In this document: piece after piece, positions 1-7,819 of the stretch
Numbering within the stretch: the first letter of the stretch is position 1
Layout of the letters: every line of letters begins with the position of its first letter
Assembly: GCF_008710135.1 (NCBI RefSeq)
Contig: NZ_VYKK01000014.1
Span: 1 to 38,010 of the forward strand
Reading direction: 5' to 3'
Length of the DNA stretch: 38,010 nucleotides
Source of the DNA: Paenibacillus spiritus
GTDB taxonomy: Bacteria; Bacillota; Bacilli; Paenibacillales; Paenibacillaceae
The notes under the pieces: generated by a model
What the model was told of the DNA's origin: nothing
Database searches by the model: none
The model's input: the letters and a program-made list of their open reading frames with translations, nothing else
Translations under genes and position numbers: made by a program

Positions 1-9
1 TCCATAAAA
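1..9 (-). rRNA. 5' end of 16S rRNA gene (cut by window edge)
   Basis: On the minus strand the last bases of the window read TTTTATGGA, which in Bacillus and Paenibacillus is directly followed by the universal GAGTTTGATCCTGGCTCAG start of 16S rRNA. The gene body lies outside the window, so this is inferred from the leader, the tandem promoters upstream and the position after bofA (in B. subtilis bofA is also followed by rrnA). The exact mature 5' end is not determinable here. Confidence 0.55.
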
Positions 10-205
10 GGCTCGACCTTCGTCGAGCTGAACGTCCGAAAGATATCGAGCTCGGCTGAGCCGATCCTTTCGGACGAACAAGTTCGTTTGACTTGCTCAT
101 AAGATGAATCTGACGAGATGTTACTCTCGATATTTCACTCACTCGATGTTCAGTTTTCAAAGAACCATCTTGTCTGCTTTGACTTATCAGTGCGTCGCAG
201 CGACC
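10..205 (-). other. rRNA operon leader with processing stem and boxA-like element
   Basis: This is the transcribed leader between the rRNA promoters and 16S. It contains the sequence GGTTCTTTGAAAACTGAAC (minus strand, about 144-165), the boxA-like antitermination element typical of Bacillus-group rrn leaders. Closer to 16S, an inverted repeat with 10-base arms (33-42 and 67-76) encloses a second short palindrome, as expected for the upstream half of the pre-16S RNase III processing stalk. Confidence 0.75.
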
Positions 206-208
206 TTT

Positions 209-240
209 ATAATATATCACAGTCGGCAAGCAATGGTCAA
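209..240 (-). promoter_or_regulatory. rRNA operon promoter P2 (sigma-A)
   Basis: Minus-strand -35 TTGACC (235-240) is followed, 18 bases later, by TATATT (211-216), with an overlapping TATTAT (209-214). It lies about 200 bases before 16S and about 100 bases after a second, similar promoter. Tandem strong sigma-A promoters of this kind are normal for rRNA operons. Confidence 0.7.
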
Positions 241-319
241 GCATTTTTTATTTCTTTTTTTGATTCTTCTCTTGGAAGAGGCATGTTCGGCGCCGCCATC
301 CTCAGAAGAGCCGTGTATT

Positions 320-349
320 AATGTATCACAGATAAAGATAGTGAGTCAA
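320..349 (-). promoter_or_regulatory. rRNA operon promoter P1 (sigma-A)
   Basis: Minus-strand -35 TTGACT (344-349), 18-base spacer, -10 TACATT (320-325). The -35 hexamer directly abuts the stop codon of bofA (350-352), so no terminator separates bofA from the rRNA promoters and bofA transcripts can run into the operon. Confidence 0.65.
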
Positions 350-616
350 CTATCCAAATAACGTTATTTTCAGTCCGACCAGCATGGCGAGCCCCGGGAC
401 TCCCAGGACAGCGACACTTCCGATCGTTACGGGGTTAAGCGGTATATATACGCTGCCGAGCAACCCCGCAAAGTCCACCAAATACAGGCCGACGGCAGCC
501 GCAATTAAATGAGTCGAAAAGGGGGCGAGCCAGCGCCACCCCAGCTTTTGCCGAAAGACGACCACCAGCAGCAACAGAACTGCACCCAGCATAACGGACC
601 AAGCCAGCATCTTCAT
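350..616 (-). CDS. bofA: Pro-sigma-K processing inhibitor BofA
   Basis: An 88-residue, almost wholly hydrophobic protein with two to three membrane segments. BofA sits in the outer forespore membrane with SpoIVFA and SpoIVFB and holds the SpoIVFB protease inactive until the forespore signal arrives, so that sigma-K is released at the right time. Identification rests on size, the hydrophobic pattern, the conserved C-terminal stretch VLGVPGLAMLVGL and the gene order recR-yaaL-bofA-rrn, which matches B. subtilis. The ATG at 616 follows a clear GAGAGGAG ribosome site. The gene starts 28 bases after yaaL, so the two are probably cotranscribed. Confidence 0.9.
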   Translation of the reverse strand: MKMLAWSVMLGAVLLLLVVVFRQKLGWRWLAPFSTHLIAAAVGLYLVDFAGLLGSVYIPLNPVTIGSVAVLGVPGLAMLVGLKITLFG

Positions 617-644
617 GGTTCTTCTCCTCTCTTCTTCTCACAGT

Positions 645-902
645 CTATTCTCCGAGCAGCCCCTGTTCCGCGCTCAATTTCTTGGCTTGCTTCAATTGGA
701 TCTGGTATTTGCGTTCTGCGGCTTCAAGGATATAGATTGCATAATCGATCTGATCCTGTCCCACGGCCTCATCGAACATCAGATAGGCGCGTTCCCAGTC
801 CATCCTGGCGGCATGGACATCGCGAACAACATGGCCCCAGTCTTCGGGCACCGCCTCTCTTTTACTCCGTCCAGCTGTCGATTCTTTCCTCCACCAGCAC
901 AT
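645..902 (-). CDS. yaaL: YaaL-like DUF2508 family protein
   Basis: An 85-residue soluble, charged protein with a helical C-terminal half rich in Glu, Lys and Gln. Size, composition and its place between recR and bofA fit the DUF2508/YaaL family of spore formers, whose function is unknown. The ATG at 902 is preceded by a strong GGGGGAG Shine-Dalgarno sequence. A terminator separates it from recR upstream (1010-1036), so yaaL-bofA either form their own unit or depend on read-through; I see no convincing promoter in the roughly 100-base gap. Confidence 0.8.
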   Translation of the reverse strand: MCWWRKESTAGRSKREAVPEDWGHVVRDVHAARMDWERAYLMFDEAVGQDQIDYAIYILEAAERKYQIQLKQAKKLSAEQGLLGE

Positions 903-1009
903 CCGTGTTCTCCCCCTTTCGCCTGATCCAGCTTCGGCTTGTACCTTAATTCATTCATATCGGGGGGGCGCTCCGGTTAGAACCTGTCCGGTGAGAACGA
1001 AGCCGCAAT

Positions 1010-1036
1010 CAAAAAAAGAGACCCCGAAGGGTCTCT
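1010..1036 (-). terminator. Rho-independent terminator after recR
   Basis: Perfect 8-base stem (1017-1024 with 1029-1036), tetraloop CGAA/TTCG, followed on the minus strand by seven T residues (1010-1016). It ends the dnaX-ebfC-recR transcript. Confidence 0.9.
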
Positions 1037-1060
1037 TAAATTTCGTGCACATCTAAAAAG

Positions 1061-1660
1061 TCAGAACAGCTCACGCCTGCCTTCCAGCGCTTTGGACAGC
1101 GTCACCTCATCGGCATATTCCAAATCTCCGCCTACCGGCAGGCCGTGCGCAATCCGGGTGACTTTAATGTCGAATGGCCGGACGAGCCGCGAAATATACA
1201 TGGCCGTCGCTTCACCCTCGATATTGGGATTGGTAGCGAGAATCAGCTCCTTGATGCGTTCGTCGCTCAGGCGGGTTAGCAGCTCTTTCAGGCGAATATC
1301 ATCGGGTCCAATCCCTTCCATGGGAGAAATGGCTCCCTGAAGCACATGATAATACCCGTCGAATTCCTTCGTCCGCTCCATGGCGACCAGGTCTTTGGAG
1401 TCCTGAACCACACAGATTACCGATGCATCCCGGCTCTTGTCCTGACAAATCCGGCAGGGGTCGGTATCCGTAATATTGCAGCAGACCGAGCAGTAATGCA
1501 GATTTCGCTTCACGCTTACGAGCGCCTTGGCAAAATCAATGGTGTCGTCTTCCTTCATATTCAGCACGTGAAAAGCCAGCCGGGCGGCCGTCTTCGGCCC
1601 GATTCCCGGCAGCCGCGTAAATGCGTCGATCAGCTTGGCAAGCGGTTCGGGATAGTACAA
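1061..1660 (-). CDS. recR: Recombination mediator RecR
   Basis: At 199 residues this is full-length RecR, which acts with RecO and RecF to load RecA at gapped DNA. In order it has an N-terminal helix-hairpin-helix ([13 protein letters not shown], residues 17-29), a C4 zinc finger (Cys57, 60, 69, 72), a Toprim domain starting near residue 80, and the conserved C-terminal GRRELF. The start is TTG at 1660, set by AAAGGAG eight bases upstream. It is the last gene of the dnaX-ebfC-recR unit, with a 32-base gap from ebfC and a terminator just after it. Confidence 0.97.
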   Translation of the reverse strand: MYYPEPLAKLIDAFTRLPGIGPKTAARLAFHVLNMKEDDTIDFAKALVSVKRNLHYCSVCCNITDTDPCRICQDKSRDASVICVVQDSKDLVAMERTKEFDGYYHVLQGAISPMEGIGPDDIRLKELLTRLSDERIKELILATNPNIEGEATAMYISRLVRPFDIKVTRIAHGLPVGGDLEYADEVTLSKALEGRRELF

Positions 1661-1692
1661 TGGCGTTCTCCTTTAAATTTCAAAAGTGGCAA

Positions 1693-2004
1693 TCAGAACA
1701 GACCGGGGATCTTCATCCCTCCGGTGAATTTGCCCATATCGCTGTTAGCCAGCTCTTCGGCTTTGGTCAGAGCGTCGTTGACGGCGGTCATCACGAGGTC
1801 TTGCAGCATTTCCACGTCTTCCGGATCGACGGCTTCCGGTTTGATCTGGATGGACAGCACCTTCTTGTGGCCGTTGACTTCCACGGTAACTACGCCGCCG
1901 CCGGAGGTTCCTTCTACCGTCTTGCTGCCGAGTTCCTCCTGGGCCTTCAGCATTTGTTCCTGCATCTTCTTGACCTGTTTCATCATCTGATTCATATTGT
2001 TCAT
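1693..2004 (-). CDS. YbaB/EbfC family nucleoid-associated protein
   Basis: A 103-residue protein of the YbaB/EbfC family (YaaK in B. subtilis), which forms small tweezer-like dimers that bind DNA. The N-terminus is Met- and Gln-rich amphipathic helix ([19 protein letters not shown]), followed by the family's central segment [19 protein letters not shown] and an acidic helical C-terminus. The ATG at 2004 follows GGAGAG with a 7-base spacer. Its place between dnaX and recR is conserved through the Firmicutes; its role in replication or recombination is not settled. Confidence 0.95.
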   Translation of the reverse strand: MNNMNQMMKQVKKMQEQMLKAQEELGSKTVEGTSGGGVVTVEVNGHKKVLSIQIKPEAVDPEDVEMLQDLVMTAVNDALTKAEELANSDMGKFTGGMKIPGLF

Positions 2005-2044
2005 TCGTCATCTCTCCTTCAGTGGGCTAATAGGCTAATTGCGG

Positions 2045-3799
2045 TCAATCTTTTATGACAACAAGGTCTTCGCCAAAAAGCTGAATCGCCTCGTCAATCC
2101 AAGGTTCCGACTGCGTTGCTGCGGCTTCATGCTCATGCTCCAGCTTGAGCTCTTCCTTAACCGGAGGCTGCGCTGACTTGGCAGAGGCCTCATTCCAGTC
2201 GTGCAGCATCATCGTTACGAGCCGGTACGGCTTGCCCAGCCGGGCCGCCAGCACCCGCTCGATGACCTGCTTGTTGGCCGGCTTCTCGGTGGTCTCCCGG
2301 TGGATGGTGTTCTTAAACGCCACCAGCACGGCATCTTCGGTAACCGAGACCGGTTCTCCGTCCACGAACCAGGCGTGAACAGTGACCTTCTCTTCCTTGA
2401 CGCCCTGAAGCACCGCGCTCCATTGCCGGAAGACGGTCTGGAAGTCGGCGCTCTCCTTGCCTGCGATGAAGCGGTCCATCTGCGGAGGGAGCTTCGCCAT
2501 CGACGATGCGCGCGGCGCAGGCGCAGCCGCCTGGCTGCGGGCAGGCGCCGATTCGCGCCCTCCCGCCACGCCGCCCGAGCGGACAGCCTGCTCCAGCTTG
2601 TTCTCCAGCGCCGCGATCTGCTTCTTCAGGGCATCCAGCTCTCCGGCGCCCAGAGCGGCACCGGCCGCGGCAGCCGGAGCGGTTGCCTGCGCCCCCGAGT
2701 GGACGGCCGGCGTCTCCTGCAGGCTGCACAGCTTCATCAGCGCTACTTCAAACAGCGTCTGCGGATGGGTCGCGTATTTCATTTCGCCGAGATAGCGGTT
2801 CAGAATATCGACGATGCCGAACAGCCGGTCGCGGGAGAACGCGGAGGCGATGGACTTGAACTCCTCCGGGTTCAGAACGCGGTCGGTGAGGCGGTCGGAA
2901 TTCGGAACCATTTTGATCATAAGCAGGTCTCTGAAGTAGTACAGCAGGTTCTCCAGACACTTGTCGGCACTCTTGCCCTCCTGCATCATCTGTTCCACCA
3001 GCTCCAGCAGCAGCCCCATATCCTCATCGAGGATAGCCTGGGCCAGACGGGCGAACTGTTCGGCGGGAATGCCTCCCGTCATGCCAAGCACTTCCTGATA
3101 GGTGACCCTCTTGTCTGTATACGATGCAATCTGGTCAAGAATGCTCAGCGCGTCGCGCATCCCCCCGTCGGAGAGACGGGCAATGTACTGGAGCGCCTCC
3201 GGTTCGGCCTCGATGCCTTCCTTGGCGCAGATTTCGGCCAGCCGCCCCGTCTGCTCCTCCAGCGATACCCGCCGGAAGTCAAAGCGCTGGCAGCGTGAAA
3301 TGATGGTTGCAGGCAATTTATGCGGCTCCGTCGTCGCCAGAATAAACATGACATGCGGCGGCGGCTCCTCCAGCGTCTTCAACAGCGCGTTAAAAGCCTC
3401 CGTCGTCAGCATGTGCACTTCGTCAATAATATACACTTTGCGGCGCACTTCAGTCGGTGCGTATTTGACTTTATCCCGCAGATCGCGGATTTCCTCCACA
3501 CCCCGGTTGGACGCCGCGTCGATCTCCTGCACGTCCATGACTGCTCCCGAAGATATTCTCTTGCAGGAAGGACATTCATTGCACGGTTCGGGGCCGTCCA
3601 TCCGCTCGCAGTTGACGGCTTTGGCCAGCACCTTGGCAGCGGTGGTCTTGCCCGTTCCGCGCGGTCCGCTGAACAAGTAGGCGTGCGAGACCCGCTGTTC
3701 CCGGATCGCGTTCTGCAGCGTCTGAATGATATGCTGTTGTCCGACCATATCCCGGAACGATTGCGGACGCCAAGCCCGGTACAGCGCGATATGTTCCAT
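2045..3799 (-). CDS. dnaX: DNA polymerase III subunits gamma and tau (DnaX)
   Basis: The clamp-loader ATPase and polymerase organiser of the replisome. Residues 45-52 form Walker A (GPRGTGKT), Cys64, 73, 76 and 79 the zinc module, DEVH (126-129) Walker B, SRC (168-170) the arginine-finger motif, and GGMRDALS sensor 2. A low-complexity Ala/Gly/Pro linker near residues 370-440 leads to a tau-like C-terminal domain. I start at ATG 3799 (584 residues): AAAGGG lies 8 bases upstream, whereas the in-frame GTG at 3805 is only two bases from it. A promoter (3850-3879) precedes it. I see no sign that a frameshift is used to make gamma. Confidence 0.96.
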   Translation of the reverse strand: MEHIALYRAWRPQSFRDMVGQQHIIQTLQNAIREQRVSHAYLFSGPRGTGKTTAAKVLAKAVNCERMDGPEPCNECPSCKRISSGAVMDVQEIDAASNRGVEEIRDLRDKVKYAPTEVRRKVYIIDEVHMLTTEAFNALLKTLEEPPPHVMFILATTEPHKLPATIISRCQRFDFRRVSLEEQTGRLAEICAKEGIEAEPEALQYIARLSDGGMRDALSILDQIASYTDKRVTYQEVLGMTGGIPAEQFARLAQAILDEDMGLLLELVEQMMQEGKSADKCLENLLYYFRDLLMIKMVPNSDRLTDRVLNPEEFKSIASAFSRDRLFGIVDILNRYLGEMKYATHPQTLFEVALMKLCSLQETPAVHSGAQATAPAAAAGAALGAGELDALKKQIAALENKLEQAVRSGGVAGGRESAPARSQAAAPAPRASSMAKLPPQMDRFIAGKESADFQTVFRQWSAVLQGVKEEKVTVHAWFVDGEPVSVTEDAVLVAFKNTIHRETTEKPANKQVIERVLAARLGKPYRLVTMMLHDWNEASAKSAQPPVKEELKLEHEHEAAATQSEPWIDEAIQLFGEDLVVIKD

Positions 3800-3849
3800 T
3801 GGCACAACCCTTTCTTGACGGCCTCTTTCGTGAAGCTCATTACTTGTTC

Positions 3850-3879
3850 ATTATACTATACTCCGGGTTTCTTGACCAA
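3850..3879 (-). promoter_or_regulatory. Sigma-A promoter for dnaX-ebfC-recR
   Basis: Minus-strand -35 TTGGTC (3874-3879), 18-base spacer, consensus -10 TATAAT (3850-3855). The -35 lies inside the T-tract of the SRP RNA terminator, so the two transcription units are packed back to back with no free bases. Confidence 0.7.
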
Positions 3880-3915
3880 AAACAAAAAGCGTCTTCGCTG
3901 GCTGCAAAGACGCTT
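3880..3915 (-). terminator. Terminator of the SRP RNA gene
   Basis: Nine-base stem (3887-3895 with 3907-3915) followed on the minus strand by TTTGTTTTTGG. It lies about 25 bases after the predicted mature 3' end of the SRP RNA. Confidence 0.85.
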
Positions 3916-3939
3916 GGTTTCATTCCAAATTCAATCCAA

Positions 3940-4217
3940 AAATTAAACCGTGCACCTGTCATCGATAACCGCGATCCAAGCGGCAATCCTGATTGACTGC
4001 TCGGGCTAGGCCGCCCTTCGGCACAAGAGACAACCTGCTTATGGCTGCTTCCTTCCGGACCTGACCAGGTTCACAAGCGCTCATTGCGAAGGACCCAACC
4101 GTCAACACAGCAACCAGGGACCAGACCTCACATCGACAGTACCTCTAAACAGGAATTCAACCCCGCTATAGCGGATTGCGAGTTACAGGGCACCGCTACC
4201 TCCCCGTCTAGCACGGC
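3940..4217 (-). ncRNA. ffs: Large (Bacillus-type) signal recognition particle RNA
   Basis: About 275 bases, the size of B. subtilis scRNA. The hallmark helix-8 motif GGTCAGGTCCGGAAGGAAGC (minus strand, around 4050-4070) is intact; it binds Ffh. The Alu domain that only large bacterial SRP RNAs have is present at the 5' side (TGCTAGACGGGGAGGTAGCG, about 4194-4213). It guides Ffh-FtsY dependent co-translational membrane targeting. A promoter with 17-base spacing sits upstream and a terminator downstream, so it is a monocistronic RNA gene just before dnaX, as in B. subtilis. Ends are estimated from the promoter and from similarity to scRNA. Confidence 0.95.
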
Positions 4218-4224
4218 GAAGTTA

Positions 4225-4253
4225 AGTATAGCGCACGTCCCGTCAAAAAGCAA
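4225..4253 (-). promoter_or_regulatory. Sigma-A promoter of the SRP RNA gene
   Basis: Minus-strand -35 TTGCTT (4248-4253), 17-base spacer, -10 TATACT (4225-4230). Start of transcription is expected near 4217. Confidence 0.75.
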
Positions 4254-4370
4254 CCGCGCCGCAGACGGGGTCTGCTCCCTCAATTGGTCCTTATACGCTT
4301 GGCCTTCCAGTCCGCGCCATCAAAGGGATGCGGGCCTTCGGCGGGACGGTGACCGCTGCGCGGAAGCATA

Positions 4371-4404
4371 AAAACAAGCCCTTCGGCCGTAGGGCCAAAG
4401 GGCT
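4371..4404 (-). terminator. Terminator after rpmE
   Basis: Inverted repeat pairing AAGCCCTTTGGCC with GGCCGAAGGGCTT on the minus strand, followed by GTTTTTATG. It lies 36 bases after the rpmE stop. The 4261-4370 stretch between it and the SRP RNA promoter shows no gene or tRNA that I can recognise. Confidence 0.85.
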
Positions 4405-4439
4405 TATGCGTCGGCTGCCCGGTGACGGGCAGATCCGGA

Positions 4440-4637
4440 TTAGATGCCGTATTTCTTCTTGAAACGGTCGACGCGGCCGCCGGCGTCCAGGAACTTCTGC
4501 TTGCCTGTGAAGAACGGGTGGCAAGCGGAGCAGATTTCAACGCGCAGGTCCTGCTTCACGGAGCCGGATTCAAACGTGTTGCCGCAAGCGCAAGTTACGG
4601 TAACCATGTTGTACTTCGGTTGGATTGCTGTTTGCAT
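4440..4637 (-). CDS. rpmE: 50S ribosomal protein L31 (zinc-binding form)
   Basis: At 65 residues this is a complete bL31. Cys16 and Cys18 (CAC) plus Cys36 and His40 or neighbouring residues ([12 protein letters not shown]) give the metal site of the zinc-containing, C+ type of L31, which is used when zinc is plentiful and is replaced by YtiA-type L31 under zinc starvation. The protein ends with the family's [12 protein letters not shown]. It has its own promoter (4703-4731) and terminator, so it is expressed alone. In B. subtilis rpmE is likewise downstream of rho. Confidence 0.97.
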   Translation of the reverse strand: MQTAIQPKYNMVTVTCACGNTFESGSVKQDLRVEICSACHPFFTGKQKFLDAGGRVDRFKKKYGI

Positions 4638-4702
4638 TAGATTTCACCTCTTTTGCCCTGAACCTCAGGCGGGTCCAGAGTTAATATCAGACACATAATT
4701 AC

Positions 4703-4731
4703 AGTTTAGCACGATTAAAACAAGGTGGCAA
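4703..4731 (-). promoter_or_regulatory. Sigma-A promoter of rpmE
   Basis: Minus-strand -35 TTGCCA (4726-4731), 17-base spacer, -10 TAAACT (4703-4708). The leader to the ATG is about 60 bases. Confidence 0.7.
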
Positions 4732-4783
4732 TAGCCTTTATCCGCGCCCGGAAAGGCCACCCCGGCCCGGTCGGTTCCGGAAA

Positions 4784-6067
4784 TCACAGCGGAATTCCGC
4801 CCAGCTTCGCTTTGGGGCGAGCCTGTCCCGCCGGAGGAACATGGGTGAAGGACCCGATCACCACTTCCGGAAGCTCCTCCCGGAAGATATCAAGCATGGT
4901 CTTCATTCCGAGAATTTCTCCGCGCGCCGGGGGAATCAATTCCAGATAGCTCTCGGGATCAATGTTCAGATTGCGCATTTGAATCAGCTTCAGCCCGGTT
5001 CTTCGGACAAATTCAACCATAGCTTCGATTTCTTCCTCCCGGTCGGTCACTCCCGGAAAGATCAGATAATTAATGGATGTATAAACACCCTGGGAAGCAG
5101 CATACTTCAAGGACTTCTCTACGTTGGCAAGCGTATAGCCCCGCGGCTTGTAGTACGCATTGTAATGATCGTCCAGCGCGCTGATCGTGCTGACCCGCAT
5201 CAAATCCAGGCCGGCATCGACGATGCCGCGGATATGATCGCTGAGTCCCGCGTTGGTATTGATATTAATATAGCCCATATCGGTAACGGATCGAACCTCG
5301 CGAATCGCCTCGATAATCAGCTTCGCCTGCGTCGAGGGCTCGCCTTCGCAGCCCTGCCCGAAGCTGATGATGGACTGAGGCGTCTTAAGATGCTCCAGCA
5401 TGACCTGAACGATCTCTTCCACCCGGGGGCGGAAGTTCATCCGGGTCTGCGGCGAGACAAATCCGCTGTCGTCGGGCTGCTCGGAGATGCAGCCGAAGCA
5501 GCCGGCATTGCAGGAATAGGATACCGGAACGCCGCCTTCCCAGCGGTTCAGGAAGGTGTTGGACGAAGTCAGGCATTCATAGCCAAGCGCACAGTTGGAC
5601 AAATGTCCGTACAGCCGGTTGTCCGGGTACCGGCTTGTGAACGCCTCCACTCCGGCCTCGACCTCGCCGCGGTCGCAGTTGAGCGGATTCCATTGTTCCG
5701 GATTATCCGTCGGATCTGCCGCAACATAGAAGCCACCGTCTTTCCAGACCACGGCGGAATAGCCGAACAGCGGAAGCTTATAGTTCTTGTCAGTCTTGAC
5801 GTAGCCCGGGAGACAGAGCCGCGTGAATCCTTGCGGCAGAAGCGCACCTACCGCCTGCGAGCCTTCGGGGAGGGGCAGCATTTCTCCGGTCTCGGGGTCC
5901 ATTCCGACCGCGCGCGTGCAGGGCAGCCCGACCAGGGTAGCCCCGTCGGGGAGCGGAATCAGTTCTTCTTCCAGAATCTCAACAATCATATCCCCGCTGC
6001 GCGCCAATCCAAGCAGCTCGGGGTGATCGTATACATTGCCTTGTTCATCGGCATATACCAAATGCAT
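4784..6067 (-). CDS. Radical SAM protein of unknown function, linked to rho
   Basis: A 427-residue protein. CNAGCFGC at residues 186-193 is a CX3CX2C motif (Cys186, 190, 193) for the iron-sulfur cluster that cleaves S-adenosylmethionine; GQGCEGEPS further on fits the glycine-rich SAM-binding region. The roughly 180 residues before the motif form a separate domain with four more Cys (131, 159, 165 and 50). There is no obvious SPASM-type Cys-rich C-terminus. The ATG at 6067 follows AAGGAG by 7 bases and lies 17 bases after the rho stop, so it is very likely cotranscribed with rho. The reaction and substrate are unknown to me; peptide or RNA modification are possible but not shown. Confidence 0.85.
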   Translation of the reverse strand: MHLVYADEQGNVYDHPELLGLARSGDMIVEILEEELIPLPDGATLVGLPCTRAVGMDPETGEMLPLPEGSQAVGALLPQGFTRLCLPGYVKTDKNYKLPLFGYSAVVWKDGGFYVAADPTDNPEQWNPLNCDRGEVEAGVEAFTSRYPDNRLYGHLSNCALGYECLTSSNTFLNRWEGGVPVSYSCNAGCFGCISEQPDDSGFVSPQTRMNFRPRVEEIVQVMLEHLKTPQSIISFGQGCEGEPSTQAKLIIEAIREVRSVTDMGYININTNAGLSDHIRGIVDAGLDLMRVSTISALDDHYNAYYKPRGYTLANVEKSLKYAASQGVYTSINYLIFPGVTDREEEIEAMVEFVRRTGLKLIQMRNLNIDPESYLELIPPARGEILGMKTMLDIFREELPEVVIGSFTHVPPAGQARPKAKLGGIPL

Positions 6068-6084
6068 AGGAAATCTCCTTAATC

Positions 6085-7452
6085 TCAGGTAGTCGTGGTG
6101 ACGGAGGGCGTCTTCGGACGGGCAGGACGGCGTACAGCGGAAGCTCCGCTGTTCGAGGTCCCCCCGGAACTGGCGGTGCCGCTGGCCGAGCCATTATTGC
6201 CGGATGGCGGCTGCGCGTCAAAGGTCGCCAGGAATTCGGCGTTGGTCTTGGTGTTTCGGAGCTTCCGTAGGAACCCTTCGACGAAGTCGTAGGAGTCGTT
6301 CATGTTCTTGCGGATGCTCCAGATGGTATCGAGTTCGTCCTGGGCCAGCAGCACTTCTTCGCGGCGCGTTCCGGACCGGCGGATATCGATTGCAGGGAAA
6401 ATGCGGCGTTCCGCCAGCTTCCGGTCCAGGTGAAGCTCCATATTGCCGGTTCCCTTGAATTCTTCATAGATAATGTCGTCCATACGGGAACCGGTGTCAA
6501 TCAACGCTGTCGCCAGAATCGTCAGACTGCCGCCTTCCTCGACGTTGCGGGCGGAACCGAAGAACCGCTTCGGCCGGTGGAAGGCCGCCGGATCAATGCC
6601 GCCGCTCAGCGTCCGGCCGGACGGAGGCACCACCAGGTTGTACGCGCGCGCCAGACGGGTGATGCTGTCAAGCAGGATGACGACGTCCTTCTTGTGCTCT
6701 ACCAGGCGCAGCGCCCGCTGCAGCACAAGCTCCGCCACTTTGATATGATTCTCGGGCAGCTCGTCGAAGGTCGAAGCGACTACCTCGCCTTTGACGGAAC
6801 GCTGCATGTCGGTCACTTCCTCCGGCCGTTCATCAATGAGCAGCACGAACAGCTCAATCTCGGGGTTGTTGGCCGAGATACTGTTCGCAATCTCTTTCAG
6901 CAGCAGCGTCTTACCGGCTTTGGGGGGCGCAACAATCAGTCCCCGCTGTCCAAGGCCTACCGGAGCGAGCAGATCCATAATCCGGGTCGAAAGGTGATTC
7001 GGCGCATTCTCCAGTCGAAGCTTATCCTGCGGATACAGCGGCGTAAGCGCGGCAAAGTGCAGACGCTCGGCTGCTGTCGTCGGGCTCTCTCCGTTGACGG
7101 CATTCACCTGAAGAAGGCCGAAATAGCGTTCGTTCTCCTTCGGTGTCCGGCATTTACCGGAGACCAGGTCGCCGGTCCGCAGATCAAACTTGCGAATCTG
7201 GGAAGCGGATATATAAATGTCTTCCGGGCTCGGAAGATAATTGATGGGACGCAGGAAGCCGTAGCCTTCCGGCAAAATTTCCAGCACGCCTTCCATGAAC
7301 ATCAAGCCGCTCTGTTCGGCTTGGGCCCGCAGAATGGCAAAGATCAATTCTCGCTTTTTCATCTGACCGTAGTAAGGGATTTGATATTTCTTGGCCAGCT
7401 TGTACAATTCCGTCAGTTTCATTTCTTCCAGATCGGAAATTTGGAGATCCAT
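6085..7452 (-). CDS. rho: Transcription termination factor Rho
   Basis: A hexameric RNA-dependent ATPase that ends transcription. The N-terminal helical Rho-N domain (residues about 5-48), the cold-shock-like RNA-binding domain (GYGFLRP at 63-69), Walker A (PPKAGKT, 176-182), the Walker B/Q-loop region with [11 protein letters not shown] and the R-loop GRTLSGGID are all present. After the conserved core there is a tail of about 44 residues, rich in Ser, Gly and Ala and ending in [10 protein letters not shown], that looks disordered. The ATG at 7452 follows AGGTGG. It starts the rho-radical SAM unit, with a leader of 100 bases or more that could hold autoregulatory sites. Confidence 0.97.
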   Translation of the reverse strand: MDLQISDLEEMKLTELYKLAKKYQIPYYGQMKKRELIFAILRAQAEQSGLMFMEGVLEILPEGYGFLRPINYLPSPEDIYISASQIRKFDLRTGDLVSGKCRTPKENERYFGLLQVNAVNGESPTTAAERLHFAALTPLYPQDKLRLENAPNHLSTRIMDLLAPVGLGQRGLIVAPPKAGKTLLLKEIANSISANNPEIELFVLLIDERPEEVTDMQRSVKGEVVASTFDELPENHIKVAELVLQRALRLVEHKKDVVILLDSITRLARAYNLVVPPSGRTLSGGIDPAAFHRPKRFFGSARNVEEGGSLTILATALIDTGSRMDDIIYEEFKGTGNMELHLDRKLAERRIFPAIDIRRSGTRREEVLLAQDELDTIWSIRKNMNDSYDFVEGFLRKLRNTKTNAEFLATFDAQPPSGNNGSASGTASSGGTSNSGASAVRRPARPKTPSVTTTT

Positions 7453-7819
7453 TTAATAACCACCTATTCGATTTATATAAGTCAGCGAGCTGTTCTAGAA
7501 TGAAGGAATACAAGCACAGACAGTCATTCCCGGATAAATTGGGATCTGGTGAAACGGTCACACAGGGACCATTGCATACAGAGGGTAAAAAACGAGGGTG
7601 TTCAAAATAGCAAGTATACAGTAAAAACGCCCATTAAGATAGCTTTACCCAAAAATGGAAGAGGAAATGCAGCAATTGATAAAAAAGAGGGGCAAAACGG
7701 TAGAAAAGGCTTAATCGTGGATGTCACTTTAGGGACCGAACGAAGCCGGCTATGGACCGTCCGCAGCCGGACGGCCGAAGCCCTATCAAGCAAGGAGAAG
7801 GGCCGAGGGAGGCCCTATC
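7453..7819 (-). other. Gap between murA and rho: rho leader and perfect hairpin
   Basis: No gene is supported in these 367 bases; a 63-codon hydrophobic open frame here lacks a ribosome site. On the minus strand there is a possible -10 TATACT (7615-7620) without a good -35, which would give rho a leader of about 150 bases. A perfect hairpin with 7-base arms (7757-7763 and 7768-7774) lies about 45 bases after the murA stop but lacks a T-run, so it may stabilise the murA 3' end rather than terminate. Confidence 0.45.

Noticed and set aside
104..361. Two overlapping small plus-strand frames over the rRNA leader
   Set aside because: The region matches an rRNA leader and tandem promoters on the minus strand; the frames have no ribosome sites.
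2045..3799. Programmed frameshift in dnaX
   Set aside because: No slippery heptamer followed by a stem-loop was seen, and B. subtilis DnaX is made without one.
4261..4370. tRNA gene between the SRP RNA and rpmE
   Set aside because: No T-loop or cloverleaf pattern could be found.
7602..7793. A 63-codon hydrophobic minus-strand frame between murA and rho
   Set aside because: No ribosome site and no resemblance to a known small membrane protein; hydrophobicity follows from a T-rich stretch.
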